From: CATQHP01 sp965205595
GTDB lineage: Bacteria > Acidobacteriota > Terriglobia > Bryobacterales > UBA6623
Assembly (NCBI GenBank): GCA_965205595.1
Contig: CBDBHI010000061.1
Span: 201,807 to 265,806 of the forward strand
Direction: 5' to 3'
Length of the DNA: 64,000 bases
Below the pieces are notes generated by a model that did no database searches, was not told the DNA's origin, and saw nothing but the letters and a program-made list of their open reading frames with translations. Positions 46,032 through 55,618 of this stretch are shown in pieces. A program made the translations under genes and the position numbers. Positions within the stretch are counted from its first letter, which is position 1. The number at the start of each line of letters is the position of its first letter.

Positions 46032-46235
46032 AGTGGGTTCATGTCTCCTTGACTTCCTCATTAGCCGGCCCGCGGGGCGCTTGAGTGCCGGCAGAATTCC
46101 AGCCTGAGCAGATGTGCTGAAAGGCTGTTTCAGCTAGACATGAGTATACAAAAGATAACGCCTTAATCCAATAGGACTGAGCTAGTCCCAGTCGTAGTTG
46201 AGGGTTGAGGAGCGGCGGTGTAGAGGGGCATTGTA

Positions 46236-46925
46236 CTAGGCGACTTTCGGTTCGGCTGTGGCGGTTGGATTGAGGACGGCATCGAGCATCCAGAGATCCT
46301 TATAGCCCATGATCTTGCGGAAGTTTTTCTCGGTATCCAGGAATGCCGCCGCCGCCCAACGGCGCACCATCGAAGCATCCTTCCAGCGCGTCACGCGACG
46401 TGTCTTGCGCCGCACGCCCGCGTTCGGGCTCTCGACGATGTTGGTCGTCGCCAGACAACGATGCAACGACGGCGGCAGCCCCAGGCGATTGATCGTGAAA
46501 CACTCCTCGAGACCCTCGCGCAAACTCGCCGCCGCCTCGGGCCAGTCGCCCGCGTACCATTCGGCCAGCTTCTTGAGCCGCGTTTGACCGTCCTTGGCTT
46601 CGAGCCGCCAGGCCGCGCGGATTGCCGCTTTGCCTGATCCTGTTCGGCCTTCGGCAGCCGGTCGAGAACGTTGCGCAGCTTGTGGGCACGGCAACGCCGC
46701 ACCGGAGCGTCACCAAAGATTTTGTGCACTGCCGCGCGTAAAGCCTTCGAACCATCGAGTACAAAAAGCCTCTTTTTCGCGGGCGAGACGCCGCGTTCGA
46801 CCAAGCCTCGCAGCAAGTCCTCGGCAGCCGCCGCGCTTCTTGCCGGGTTGCGTGAGCGCGCCTCCGGTGACCTGTTGCGCCGAGAGTTCGAGCACGGCTT
46901 GGATCGCGGCGCGGCCAACTCGCAG
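46236..46925 (-). pseudogene. IS256 (Mutator)-family transposase remnant
   Basis: Three frames together give a damaged IS256-type transposase on the minus strand. The pieces are AIQAVLELSAQQVTGG from its N-terminal region, then VERGVSPAKKRLFVLDGSKALRAAV and FGDAPVRRCRAHKLRNVLDRL, then LPPSLHRCLATTNIVESPN and WAAAAFLDTEKNFRKIMGY. At least two frame changes (near 46835 and 46625) and a missing central part containing catalytic residues are evident, so it is inactive. Its N-terminal end lies inside the ATPase gene. Confidence 0.8.
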
Positions 46926-47873
46926 GTCACGCTCATCGCGGGCCAATTGTTCGAGCCGAATTCGAAAATCGCGCTCGGACTCGGCCGGGTTCGAGGTGGT
47001 TTTAAATTCCGTGCTCTTGAACAGGGTTAGGCTGTGTTCAGCGGCAATCCAGTTGGTAAATTTCCGCTTCCAGGTGGTGTAGTTCTTTAACTTGGTTGCA
47101 TCGGCAGCTAGCTCTCCGTATTCGGATGTGACACTTGTGTCGGGTCGGCGAGCGAGGTCAGAGGCCTCAAGATCAAGATCTTCGGCGCGCTCCCAATCAA
47201 CACACGGGGCTAGCTCCTCTTCGATTGGGGTGACGACGAAGAGGTTCTCTTCATGGTCGACCTTGGCCCGCGCGTCGATGTACTGGACACTCGCCACACC
47301 AACCAACATGGGCTCGTAGACCAGCGCTGCCGCATCGTCGACGGGCTCCGAGCACACCGGAGCGTATAGCTGGGAAATGTCCTTAGGTAGCGCTGGTTTC
47401 GCGGGAACGGCCTTGGTCGTTTTCGGCGCGGCGACGGGCGGGGGCGCTGCTGCCAACGCCTCGACCTCGCTTGCGCGCCCCGATTTCTTGGCGTCCATCA
47501 GCCGTTTGATCTGCTCGCGCGTCATCGGACCTGACAGGTACGACAGCGCCCAGCGGGTGTGGAAAATCTCAGGCGCGCCTTCCGATACCCATAGTTCGAA
47601 CTCTTGTGGCGAAAGTTTTGGGAAGGTTAGCAGCAGGTTCGCGAGATCGCCCTTGGGGTCAGTGGCGATTACTGGAATTCCGTCTAATAGCGCTTCCTCA
47701 AGCAGACAGACCGATAGACCGGTTTTGCCGCTGCCCGTCATGCCGAAGCAGACTCCGTGGGTCGTTAAGTCCTTCGAGTCGTAGAGAACGAGGTTTTCAT
47801 TGCACTCTCCGGTGGCCATATCGTAGCCCTTGCCGAGGTAGAATGCGCCTAGCTTTTCGTACGGGGTGCTCAT
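46710..47873 (-). pseudogene. HerA/DUF87-like ATPase truncated by an IS256 remnant
   Basis: The native part (47873 to about 46926) encodes roughly 316 residues of a P-loop ATPase. The Walker A motif is FGMTGSGKTGLSVCLLEE, Walker-B-like sequence is IPVIATDPKGDLANLL, and a long linker and the segment ESERDFRIRLEQLARDERDLRV follow. Homologues of this type continue for about 400 more residues after that segment, with a coiled coil. Here the frame instead runs into the IS256 N-terminal piece (GRAAIQAVLELSAQQ) and then unrelated sequence to a stop at 46710. The remaining nucleotide-binding part may be made, but the C-terminal part is lost. The family is predicted to handle DNA or membrane-linked proteins. 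Confidence 0.8.
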
Positions 47874-48025
47874 CGGAAATAGGGTTACGTCTGCGACTGC
47901 TCTTCCTCAACGCACTTGCTTCCGCGCGCGCCACCGAAACCTGGCCATCGCTGGAGTGGGACAGCGACTTGTGAGGTTTTTTGAGAATGTACGGTGGAAC
48001 GGGTTGTTGCTGAACTCTCTTGGAG

Positions 48026-50431
48026 CTAGGCTTTTTTCAAGTTGGCGTATTTTACTACCAACTTCCTAAGGCCGTGGCCCTGAAAATGTATCGTCAGCTT
48101 GGCGTTTTCGCCATCGCCTTCTCGGCGCATGACTGTGCCTAGACCAAATTGCGAGTGACGCACTTGCGTGCCGCGTTTGAATCCGCCCGCGTCCCGCAAC
48201 TTTGCGACAACCTGGCCGAGTTTTGGCCTGCGGGGGGCGGGTGGTTTTGGTTTGGCCGGCGGGTATTGGCGATTGGGTGAAGCCGGCGTGGGTGCGCTGA
48301 CATTGACTCCGCGCTTCTTAAAGAACCCGGCTACGGCGTCGACGGAATCGTAAGTCTTTCCAGTGCCAATCTTTGCCGCGGCAAGCTTGTTTTCGGCAAC
48401 GCTTCGCACCAGTTCGCGCTCGTAGAGCAGATCAACTCCGTCGTCGAAAGCGTCTGAAAATGGGTCCTGCGCGACCTTGCTGCCGCCCGGAGTACGGTCG
48501 TCGAGAAGATTCAGCGGGACTTCGCTCAAAAACCGCGACGGCGTCATCCACTCCGGCGCGCCACCGCCGAAGCGTCGACGCTCTTTCGCGCAGGTGAGTA
48601 CCAACTGCTGCTCGGCGCGGGTCATTCCGACGTAGCAAAGACGCCGCTCCTCCTCGAGCGCCGACTCATCTTGCAGCGAACGGCTGTGGGGAAAGAGCGA
48701 TTCTTCCATCCCAATTAGTGCAACCAGCGGGAACTCGAGCCCCTTGGCGTTGTGCAGAGTCATCAGCAGCACTTGCACCTGTTCATCGATCTGGTCGGAG
48801 TCAGAAATGAGCGCGGCGTGATCAAGAAATTCGTGGACGCCCTCGTCGCGTTCATCCGCATCGGCGGCGGCGTTCAGAAGCTCGTTGATGTTTTCGAGGC
48901 GGCCCGCCGCTTCGATTGAAAGATCGCGCTCGAGCATTGCGCGATAACCGGTTTCTTCGAGGGTCCACTTCAAGAGTTCGTGCACCGAGGAGTTGTCAAG
49001 TTTCTTGCGCAGCGCCCCCATCAGCCGGTAGAACTTGCCGAGGGCGGCGGCGGCCCTCGCCGCGAGTATTTGATCGTCTAGCGCGGCGCCGATGGCGTCC
49101 CAAAGCGTGAGGCCTTTTTCTCGCGCGTGAGATTGTAGGCGCTCGATCGTGGTTTTACCAATGCCGCGCGCCGGTACATTGATTACGCGCTGCAGCGCAA
49201 TGGGGTCGGTCGGCGAGACTGCGGCCTTTAGATACGCGATTAAGTCTTTGACTTCCGCTCGCTGGTAGAACGAGACGCCGCCGACAACGAGGTATTTGCG
49301 ATCGTAGCGTCGCAGGGCTTCTTCCATCTGCCGCGACTGCGAGTTTGTGCGGTAGAGCACCGCAGCTCGCTGCTCGGGATGGTCTGAAAGATAGCGGTTG
49401 AGATAGTCGGCTACGTAAAGTGCCTCCTGCTCGGCATCTCTTGCCTGGTAGAAAACGATGCCCTCCCCGGGGGCGCCGTCGGTCCATAGCTTCTTGCCCT
49501 TTCGGTTGAGGTTTTGCTCAACGACTGCGCCGGCCGCTTCGAGGATCTTCTTCGTCGAGCGATAGTTTTGCTCTAAACGAATTGTTTTGGCGTCGGGAAA
49601 ATCCGACTCGAAATCGAGAATGTTATTGATGTCCGCGCCGCGCCAGGAGTAGATCGATTGGTCTTCATCGCCGACGACGCAGATGTTGCCGTGGGTGTCG
49701 GTTAGTAGCCGCATCAAATCGTATTGCGGCCGATTGGTGTCTTGGTACTCGTCGACCATCACGTAGCGAAATCGCGAGCTTGCCCACGTGTGGACCTCCG
49801 CGCTGTGGCGCAGCAGACGCACGGCCTCAAGCAGCAGGTCGTCGAAATCTAGCGCGTTCGCCGAGCGCAGCGCGTCCTCGTACTTTTCGTAGACGACCGC
49901 GAGCTTTTCGCTCTGCGGAGAGCTCGCCTCGCGATAGAAATCCCGCGGCGATTGGCCCGCGCTCTTGCCGTTTCCAATGAGCGAAAGGGCGGCACGCGGC
50001 TTCATGAAATTATCGTCGAGGCCGAGTTCGCGAAATACTCCCTTGACGACGGTTAGCTGATCGGCGGCATCGTAGATATTGAACTGGCGCGTGAATCCGC
50101 TACGAACGTCCGCCAGCGGGTCACCATGTGATCTCAGCAGTCGGACGCAGAATGAATGGAACGTCGAAAGCAGAGGTACGGAACTAGGCGGCATGCCGCT
50201 TTGGCGCAGCAGCGCTTCGACGCGGGCTCGCATCTCTTGCGCGGCCTTATTTGTGAACGTCACCGCAAGGACGGCGTTGGGCGGAACTTTTTTGTTGAGA
50301 ATTAGGTGCGCGATACGCGTGATAATCACGCGCGTCTTGCCGCTGCCCGCGCCGGCGAGGATTAGCAGAGGCCCCTCGGTTTCGAGAACGGCCTCCTGTT
50401 GTTGAGGATTGAGGGAATCGAGAAGGGACAT
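48026..50431 (-). CDS. pcrA: DNA helicase PcrA/UvrD
   Basis: This is an 801-residue superfamily 1A 3'-5' helicase used in repair and in clearing protein-DNA blocks. The order of motifs is LNPQQQEAVLE (Q motif), ILAGAGSGKTRVI (Walker A), VTFTNKAAQEMRARVE, VMVDEYQDTNRPQYD (Walker B), CVVGDEDQSIYSWRGA, RLEQNYRS, LMTLHNAKGLEFPLV and CYVGMTRAEQQL. A basic linker and a C-terminal Tudor-like domain (KRGTQVRHSQFGLGTVM) complete it. Length and order are standard, and a Bacillus-type PcrA or E. coli-type UvrD name fits equally. Confidence 0.96.
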   Translation of the reverse strand: MSLLDSLNPQQQEAVLETEGPLLILAGAGSGKTRVIITRIAHLILNKKVPPNAVLAVTFTNKAAQEMRARVEALLRQSGMPPSSVPLLSTFHSFCVRLLRSHGDPLADVRSGFTRQFNIYDAADQLTVVKGVFRELGLDDNFMKPRAALSLIGNGKSAGQSPRDFYREASSPQSEKLAVVYEKYEDALRSANALDFDDLLLEAVRLLRHSAEVHTWASSRFRYVMVDEYQDTNRPQYDLMRLLTDTHGNICVVGDEDQSIYSWRGADINNILDFESDFPDAKTIRLEQNYRSTKKILEAAGAVVEQNLNRKGKKLWTDGAPGEGIVFYQARDAEQEALYVADYLNRYLSDHPEQRAAVLYRTNSQSRQMEEALRRYDRKYLVVGGVSFYQRAEVKDLIAYLKAAVSPTDPIALQRVINVPARGIGKTTIERLQSHAREKGLTLWDAIGAALDDQILAARAAAALGKFYRLMGALRKKLDNSSVHELLKWTLEETGYRAMLERDLSIEAAGRLENINELLNAAADADERDEGVHEFLDHAALISDSDQIDEQVQVLLMTLHNAKGLEFPLVALIGMEESLFPHSRSLQDESALEEERRLCYVGMTRAEQQLVLTCAKERRRFGGGAPEWMTPSRFLSEVPLNLLDDRTPGGSKVAQDPFSDAFDDGVDLLYERELVRSVAENKLAAAKIGTGKTYDSVDAVAGFFKKRGVNVSAPTPASPNRQYPPAKPKPPAPRRPKLGQVVAKLRDAGGFKRGTQVRHSQFGLGTVMRREGDGENAKLTIHFQGHGLRKLVVKYANLKKA

Positions 50432-50471
50432 CCGTCTCCCTATTTTACCGATGGCGAAGACTCGGCCCGGT

Positions 50472-50491
50472 TAGCCCGCATTTCTTACCAC
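50472..50491. repeat. Solo IS1380-end-like sequence
   Basis: TTAGCCCGCATTTCTTACCA shares most positions with the terminal repeats at 34034-34053 and 39958-39985. No transposase lies next to it. It is between the pcrA start and the terminator of the fused regulator-receptor gene. Confidence 0.5.
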
Positions 50492-50593
50492 GTGGCGGGC
50501 GAAAGTGCCAGAGAGGTGTGTCAATACGAGGCGAACTCGGAGGATTGCGTTCTGGAAGATATCCCAGTTGCGCCTGTCGATTAGTCCACAAAT

Positions 50594-50628
50594 GAAAAAG
50601 AGGGCGCGATAACTCGCGCCCTCTTTGA
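50594..50628 (-). terminator. Strong intrinsic terminator of the regulator-receptor gene
   Basis: AAAGAGGGCGCG pairs perfectly with CGCGCCCTCTTT around a short loop and ends in a T-run on the minus strand. It lies 15 bp after the stop at 50643, so it terminates the fused gene. Confidence 0.9.
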
Positions 50629-50642
50629 TGAATTTGCGGTGC

Positions 50643-53600
50643 TTACCAGATGAAGCGCCCGCTGTACTGCCACTCGCGGCCGAAATGCGTACGGACCTGG
50701 CTGCTGACCCGACCGAAGTTGCCGCTGTTGACGTTCGTCGACGGGTTTTGGCCGTTGAAGCTGTTTGTCAGGTTGTACGACTCCATGCGGAACTCGAACT
50801 CCAAACGTTCGTTGATCTTCGTCCTTTTGGCAAAGGTCATGTCGATGTTCGAGAAGCGCGGTCCGTGAACGCCGTCGTGAGTCCACGGGTTCGAGCGGCG
50901 CGTGAACGCCGGCAGGTTCGAGAACGCGTCGGTATTGAACATCCGTTCGCGATTCGGGTTACTCAGAGCCGGATCGCCGTTGACGAGCAGCCCGTTGAAC
51001 TGCAGCAGTTCGCCGCCGGCGTACACATAAATCGAGCTGACTTGCCAGCCGCTGATGAGTTTGCCGAAGACGCCCCTTGCATTGGGCGCCACCGACTTAC
51101 CCTGCCCAAACGGCAGCTCGTAAATGCCGGCCAACGTGAACTTGTGACGGCCTCTCAGATCTTGCCGATACCTGAAAACTTGGTCGACCTCGTCGACCTC
51201 GTCGTAGAAGTTTTCGTTCCGGGCGCGGTGGTAGTTGTAACCCGAGACGAAGTTGAAGCCATTCGCGAACGGCCGCTGGAACTGCAGCTGAAGAGAGCTG
51301 TAGCGCTCGTTGCGGCCCGGCGACACGCGCTCGGTGATGCCGTTGTTACGGTAGTGCGGGTACGGGGTGAGAAGCTCTCGAACCCGAACCGTCCGCTGGT
51401 TGGCCAACGGTCCCGGCATGATCTCTTGCGGAACTCCGAAGAACGGGTTGTCCACACGGTCGTTGATGCGGCTGCCCACGGCGAAGCCGATCCGCGGATC
51501 GAGCAGGTTGTGACGCCGGTCAAAAGGTTGGTCGTGCCCGAAGTTGGTGAAGAAGGTGGCATCCATCACGATTCGAGAGAACAGCTCCCTCTGCAGTGAG
51601 AAGTTGAACCGGTCGTTGATGCCGGCCTGCCAGTCTTGATGGAAGAAGATAGCCTCATTCGAACCCAACGTCGCGTTGCGGCCAAATCTCTGGCCGAATG
51701 GCTCCGGCAATGGATTGGGGTTTGCGCCGCCACTCGGGAAAGGGTCTCCAAAGAACGCTCTGGGCGTTCCGTTGATCGAAGACAGAGGACTACCCTCGAT
51801 TTCAAAGCCCGGGTAAGGCGTGCTGCCTAGGATGTCGAGGCCCGCATCGGAGGCGCCGCCGCCTTTCTCCTGAATGGGCGGGGTCGCGTAACGAGCGTAG
51901 CCAATTCGCAAGGCCGTCCGGTCGTCGAGTCGAATCGCGATTCCGGCCCGAGGCAAGAAAAGATTCTTCTGCCCTTGCCAGCCGCGTCTGTTCTCGCTAT
52001 CGGCAAAGACCCAGCCGCCGCTGATGTCCAGAGGTGTCGTCCGCAACGCCAAGACGTCTGCCGGGATCGGCCCCATCGCCGCTCGTAATTCCGGCAAGTC
52101 TTGGTTGAAGTCAAGGAAGCGCGAAATCCGGTTGGTCGGGTCCTGCATCGGCGTCTCGTATTCGTACCGCAGGCCGAGATTCAAGGTGACCCTTTGGCTC
52201 AATTTGAAGTCGTCCTGGACGAAGAATCCAAAGACATCGATGCGAGGACGGTTAACCGCGACAGTTCGGGCTCGGCTGTAGCTATCGTCCATAACGCCGA
52301 GCAGCATCGAAGCCCAGGCGTGACCGAGAGCGCCTGTGTTAGGACTGTTCGCCGTATCGGCCGTCGGGTCTGCCCGGAACCGGAATCGCATGCCTCGCGG
52401 ACGGGCCGCTAGCACGAGCTGTTTGCGGTACTGGCCGCCGAACTTCACATAGTGCCGGCCCACTTGCTTAGAGATCTTGGCCTCCAAGTTGTACGTGGTC
52501 GGCTCTTGGAACCAAAAGCCCGAGCGGCCGAATCGGCTTCTGCCATCGGCGCGGACATCGATCTCAGGGAAATGGACGGCCGGGATATCCCGCACGTGCG
52601 ATGCGTACCAGTTGTTGCCGGGCCAAAGCTCGGCCAACCCTGCTTCACCGATTTCCGCTTCGGGAGTGGAAAACGAATCGGTGATCTTGGACCATGAGCC
52701 GCGCACGTTGAAAACAGTTGTGGGATTGATCGTCCACACGATATCGCCGGAAGCCTGTGCGCTATTGCGCGCGCTACCTTGACGGCGCTGCGCGACTGAA
52801 CCGGAATAGTCCGGCTCACTCTGCGTGGTATGGAAGCGGCTGAAGCGCCCAAAGACTTTGACGCTGTCGCTGATGTTGTAGTCCGTGCGGTTTGTGAAGT
52901 TCCAATACTTGAACGTGATTGGGAATACGATACGGTAGTTGTTGGCTCCAGACGCGTTGTCTCCCGCGTTGTTGGGCGTCCAGGTCCTGTCCATCACGTT
53001 CAAAGACGTCTGATCGAGCCGGCCTGCGGGAATCACGTTGTTCGCAAACGGAGTCCGATTGTCGCCGTTCGGATCGGTCGTCATTGGGTCGTGGATGGTG
53101 CGCAGGCCGCCATTGCGGTTGAAGCTATTGGAGAAATCGCCGCCTCGTTCTTCCGGTGTCGGGAGAGTCATGTTCACCGTGCTCGGCGAGCGGACGTCCT
53201 GGCCTTCGTAGGAGAGGTAGTTGAAGACCTTGTTCTTGACGATCGGATTGCCCGAACTCACGCCCCTAACATTTCTCTTGACCACGCTCGCGTTCGATGA
53301 GAAGGAGTTTGGCCGGGGGTTGAGGAACGGTTGGCGGCCGAAGTAATAGGCGCTGCCGTGAAAGTCGTTGGTGCCGCTCTTCATCTGCACCGAAATGATG
53401 CCGCCGGCGCTGTGGCCGTACTCGGCGTCGGTGGAGTTCTGCTGAACGTTCACCTCGGAGACCGCGTCCATCGGCGGCGTGTAGACGCCTTTCGCGCCGA
53501 CCAGCTGCGGCACGCCATCCATCAGCACGTTGTTGCGCGTCGAGGTGTTGCCGCCGACGTCCAACTGACTCATAGCCCAGTGATGGTAGGGCGCGTTCTC

Positions 53601-54701
53601 GGCGCCGCCACGGTAGTTCACCGCCGGGTTCAGGGCCGCCAACATATATGGGTTGCGGTTGAGCAGCGGAAGTTCCTGCGACATCTTCGTGTCGAGAGTT
53701 GATTCCATGGTCGTCGTCGAAAATGACACCGCGACCGGCGCTTCTTCGACAGTCACCGTCTCAGAGATAGCTCCGATTTCCAACGCTGCGTTGACTGTGA
53801 TGTCGGCTCGCGTCTGAATAAGAATGTTGCGCTGTTCAAATGAGCGAAACCCATCGCTTTCCACGCGGATCGTGTAAGTTCCTGGAAGCACGAAGTCGAA
53901 AAGGTATTGACCCACCTTGCTTGTTTGGGCTGTATTCTCGCCATTGGTGTTGTCGTTTATGAGTGTGACGTTCGCCGCCGGAATTACGGCGCCGGACGTG
54001 TCGGCCACAGTACCACCGATTCTCCCGCGCAGCTCTTGGCCGATGGCGCCCGGGACGACGTTTTCGCGAATTGCGCCGGCCGCCAACTCCACATCGCCTT
54101 TGCGCAACAACGCCGCCGGCTCACGGTGTGCAGATAGGCAATTCTCCAGATGCTTGGGAGGCGCGGTATCGCGAATACGCGAAACCGTTGCGAACCACGG
54201 CGAACTGATTTGTTCGAGTGTGTGGGCGAGCACCGCATTCCCCGTACGCTCCCAGATGAACCGATGGAATAGGAAATCGGTACGCCCCACCTTGTAGCCG
54301 TCGACTCTCTCGATGGCCTCGGCGAATCCTTCGGTGATGTGGTCCAACTCATCGAAGTCTTTGTCGCTCATAAGGCTCAATGCGAGCCGCACCGCCGATT
54401 CCTCGAGTGTTGCGCGGACGGCCATGCGCTGCTCGGCTTCACCACGGGAAAGGCTTTTGACGACTGTCGACGAGTGGGGAATGCGGACGACCAGTTCGCC
54501 GCTTTCTAGGCGCAAAAGCGCCTCGCGGATAGTTGATTGACTGACTCCGAAATCCTTTGCTAGGTGCATTTCTCGCAAAGCGTCGCCCGGCTTGTAAAGC
54601 CCACTGACGATCCCGCCCCAAATTGCTTCGTAGGCCTTGAGCGAGCTCGTTTTCTGAGCCGTGGCTAGACCTTGCGGAAACGTGAACTGGGTGTGCGACA
54701 A
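50643..54701 (-). CDS. GntR/FadR regulator fused in frame to an Oar-type TonB-dependent receptor
   Basis: This is one open frame of 1352 residues. Residues 1-75 are a winged helix (LREMHLAKDFGVSQSTIREALLRLE). Residues 90-217 are an FCD effector domain (RATLEESAVRLALSLMSD, then LSAHREPAALLRKGD) that ends close to its usual C terminus. At about residue 225 the sequence passes straight into GQELRGRIGGTVADTSGAV, the start of a mature outer-membrane receptor. A carboxypeptidase-regulatory domain, plug and Oar-like barrel follow to a C-terminal aromatic (GRFIW). The receptor's signal peptide is absent. The ATG is missing; a TTG lies inside the terminal repeat of the upstream ISKra4 element. Export of the barrel is unlikely in this form. 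Confidence 0.9.
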   Translation of the reverse strand: MSHTQFTFPQGLATAQKTSSLKAYEAIWGGIVSGLYKPGDALREMHLAKDFGVSQSTIREALLRLESGELVVRIPHSSTVVKSLSRGEAEQRMAVRATLEESAVRLALSLMSDKDFDELDHITEGFAEAIERVDGYKVGRTDFLFHRFIWERTGNAVLAHTLEQISSPWFATVSRIRDTAPPKHLENCLSAHREPAALLRKGDVELAAGAIRENVVPGAIGQELRGRIGGTVADTSGAVIPAANVTLINDNTNGENTAQTSKVGQYLFDFVLPGTYTIRVESDGFRSFEQRNILIQTRADITVNAALEIGAISETVTVEEAPVAVSFSTTTMESTLDTKMSQELPLLNRNPYMLAALNPAVNYRGGAENAPYHHWAMSQLDVGGNTSTRNNVLMDGVPQLVGAKGVYTPPMDAVSEVNVQQNSTDAEYGHSAGGIISVQMKSGTNDFHGSAYYFGRQPFLNPRPNSFSSNASVVKRNVRGVSSGNPIVKNKVFNYLSYEGQDVRSPSTVNMTLPTPEERGGDFSNSFNRNGGLRTIHDPMTTDPNGDNRTPFANNVIPAGRLDQTSLNVMDRTWTPNNAGDNASGANNYRIVFPITFKYWNFTNRTDYNISDSVKVFGRFSRFHTTQSEPDYSGSVAQRRQGSARNSAQASGDIVWTINPTTVFNVRGSWSKITDSFSTPEAEIGEAGLAELWPGNNWYASHVRDIPAVHFPEIDVRADGRSRFGRSGFWFQEPTTYNLEAKISKQVGRHYVKFGGQYRKQLVLAARPRGMRFRFRADPTADTANSPNTGALGHAWASMLLGVMDDSYSRARTVAVNRPRIDVFGFFVQDDFKLSQRVTLNLGLRYEYETPMQDPTNRISRFLDFNQDLPELRAAMGPIPADVLALRTTPLDISGGWVFADSENRRGWQGQKNLFLPRAGIAIRLDDRTALRIGYARYATPPIQEKGGGASDAGLDILGSTPYPGFEIEGSPLSSINGTPRAFFGDPFPSGGANPNPLPEPFGQRFGRNATLGSNEAIFFHQDWQAGINDRFNFSLQRELFSRIVMDATFFTNFGHDQPFDRRHNLLDPRIGFAVGSRINDRVDNPFFGVPQEIMPGPLANQRTVRVRELLTPYPHYRNNGITERVSPGRNERYSSLQLQFQRPFANGFNFVSGYNYHRARNENFYDEVDEVDQVFRYRQDLRGRHKFTLAGIYELPFGQGKSVAPNARGVFGKLISGWQVSSIYVYAGGELLQFNGLLVNGDPALSNPNRERMFNTDAFSNLPAFTRRSNPWTHDGVHGPRFSNIDMTFAKRTKINERLEFEFRMESYNLTNSFNGQNPSTNVNSGNFGRVSSQVRTHFGREWQYSGRFIW

Positions 54702-54712
54702 AATTGTGACGT

Positions 54713-55615
54713 TCAGGCGGCTTTGGTGCGAGTTTCCCAGTAGTCGTCGAAGTGGTTGGAGAGGCGGGAGCAGCGCAGGGCAATGATGGCATGGGCGGCG
54801 CGCAGGCTCCAGAACATGCCCGATCGCTTTAATCGAGACGCAATCACTGTGCGGCAGCCGGCCTCGATCACTCCCGAGCCCACGAACAAACCTTGTCGCC
54901 GAAACTCGCCGTACCGCATCCGCCCCGCATGGCGCTCGAAATAGTCCGCCTCCAGCGCCACTTGATGCGCCAACTCAGCATCATCGGTTTCAATCGCGCG
55001 CAACGACGCGACCAGTTGTTCGATGCGTCCCGCGTCGAGCTTCTTGCGCATGCGCCGTACCCAACCATGACGCCGGCTCTCGTCTGATGGATACAGCTTC
55101 GCGGCCAACTCCCAGAGCTGCTCGCGGGCGTGAAACAGATCGACGATCTCGATCGCTCCGGGAAAGTATTGGTGCGCAAGATTCCAGATCCAGGCCGCGC
55201 CGTCGCCGAGGATGACCTTTTTGCGCGCCCGGCTCCAGCCCCGTCGCCAAGCCTCACGCCAGATGCGTCGGCCGAAAGCGGCGGCGTCCTCGATTGCGCC
55301 GCCATCCTTGCCCTTGCGCCCTCGTGTCTCCGCAGCCGTTGTCGGCACGCCCGTGCCGTCCATTTCGATGTAGAGAATCGGAATCTCCGGCGCGCGGATT
55401 TCCAGAAGTTCCAACTGCACGGCGCGCTTGATCTCGACCTGTTCGAGGGCCGCGATATCTTCGCCGATCGCCTCGGACTCGCGCTCAACCGCCTTCGCCG
55501 TTACCTCCACTCCGGCCAATTCGTCGAGCAACACGCGGCCGCGGTCGAACGAAGTTTCACTGCCGACCAGCGCCGTCATGCGGCGCACGCCCGGCGAATA
55601 CCACGCGCAGCACAC
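54713..55615 (-). CDS. ISKra4-family transposase, short form
   Basis: This is a 300-residue protein with the conserved ISKra4 sequence YSPGVRRMTALVGSETSFDRGR at its N terminus. It continues with IPILYIEMDGTGVPTTAAE (first acidic residue), VILGDGAAWIWNLAHQYFPGAIEIVDLFHARE and GLFVGSGVIEAGCRTVIASRLKRSGMFWSLRAA. Full-length ISKra4 enzymes carry about 120 more N-terminal residues with a Cys-rich zinc region, which is missing here. The preceding small frame may replace it. It starts with GTG three bases after that frame's stop, so translation is coupled. Confidence 0.85.
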   Translation of the reverse strand: MCCAWYSPGVRRMTALVGSETSFDRGRVLLDELAGVEVTAKAVERESEAIGEDIAALEQVEIKRAVQLELLEIRAPEIPILYIEMDGTGVPTTAAETRGRKGKDGGAIEDAAAFGRRIWREAWRRGWSRARKKVILGDGAAWIWNLAHQYFPGAIEIVDLFHAREQLWELAAKLYPSDESRRHGWVRRMRKKLDAGRIEQLVASLRAIETDDAELAHQVALEADYFERHAGRMRYGEFRRQGLFVGSGVIEAGCRTVIASRLKRSGMFWSLRAAHAIIALRCSRLSNHFDDYWETRTKAA

Positions 55616-55618
55616 CAG

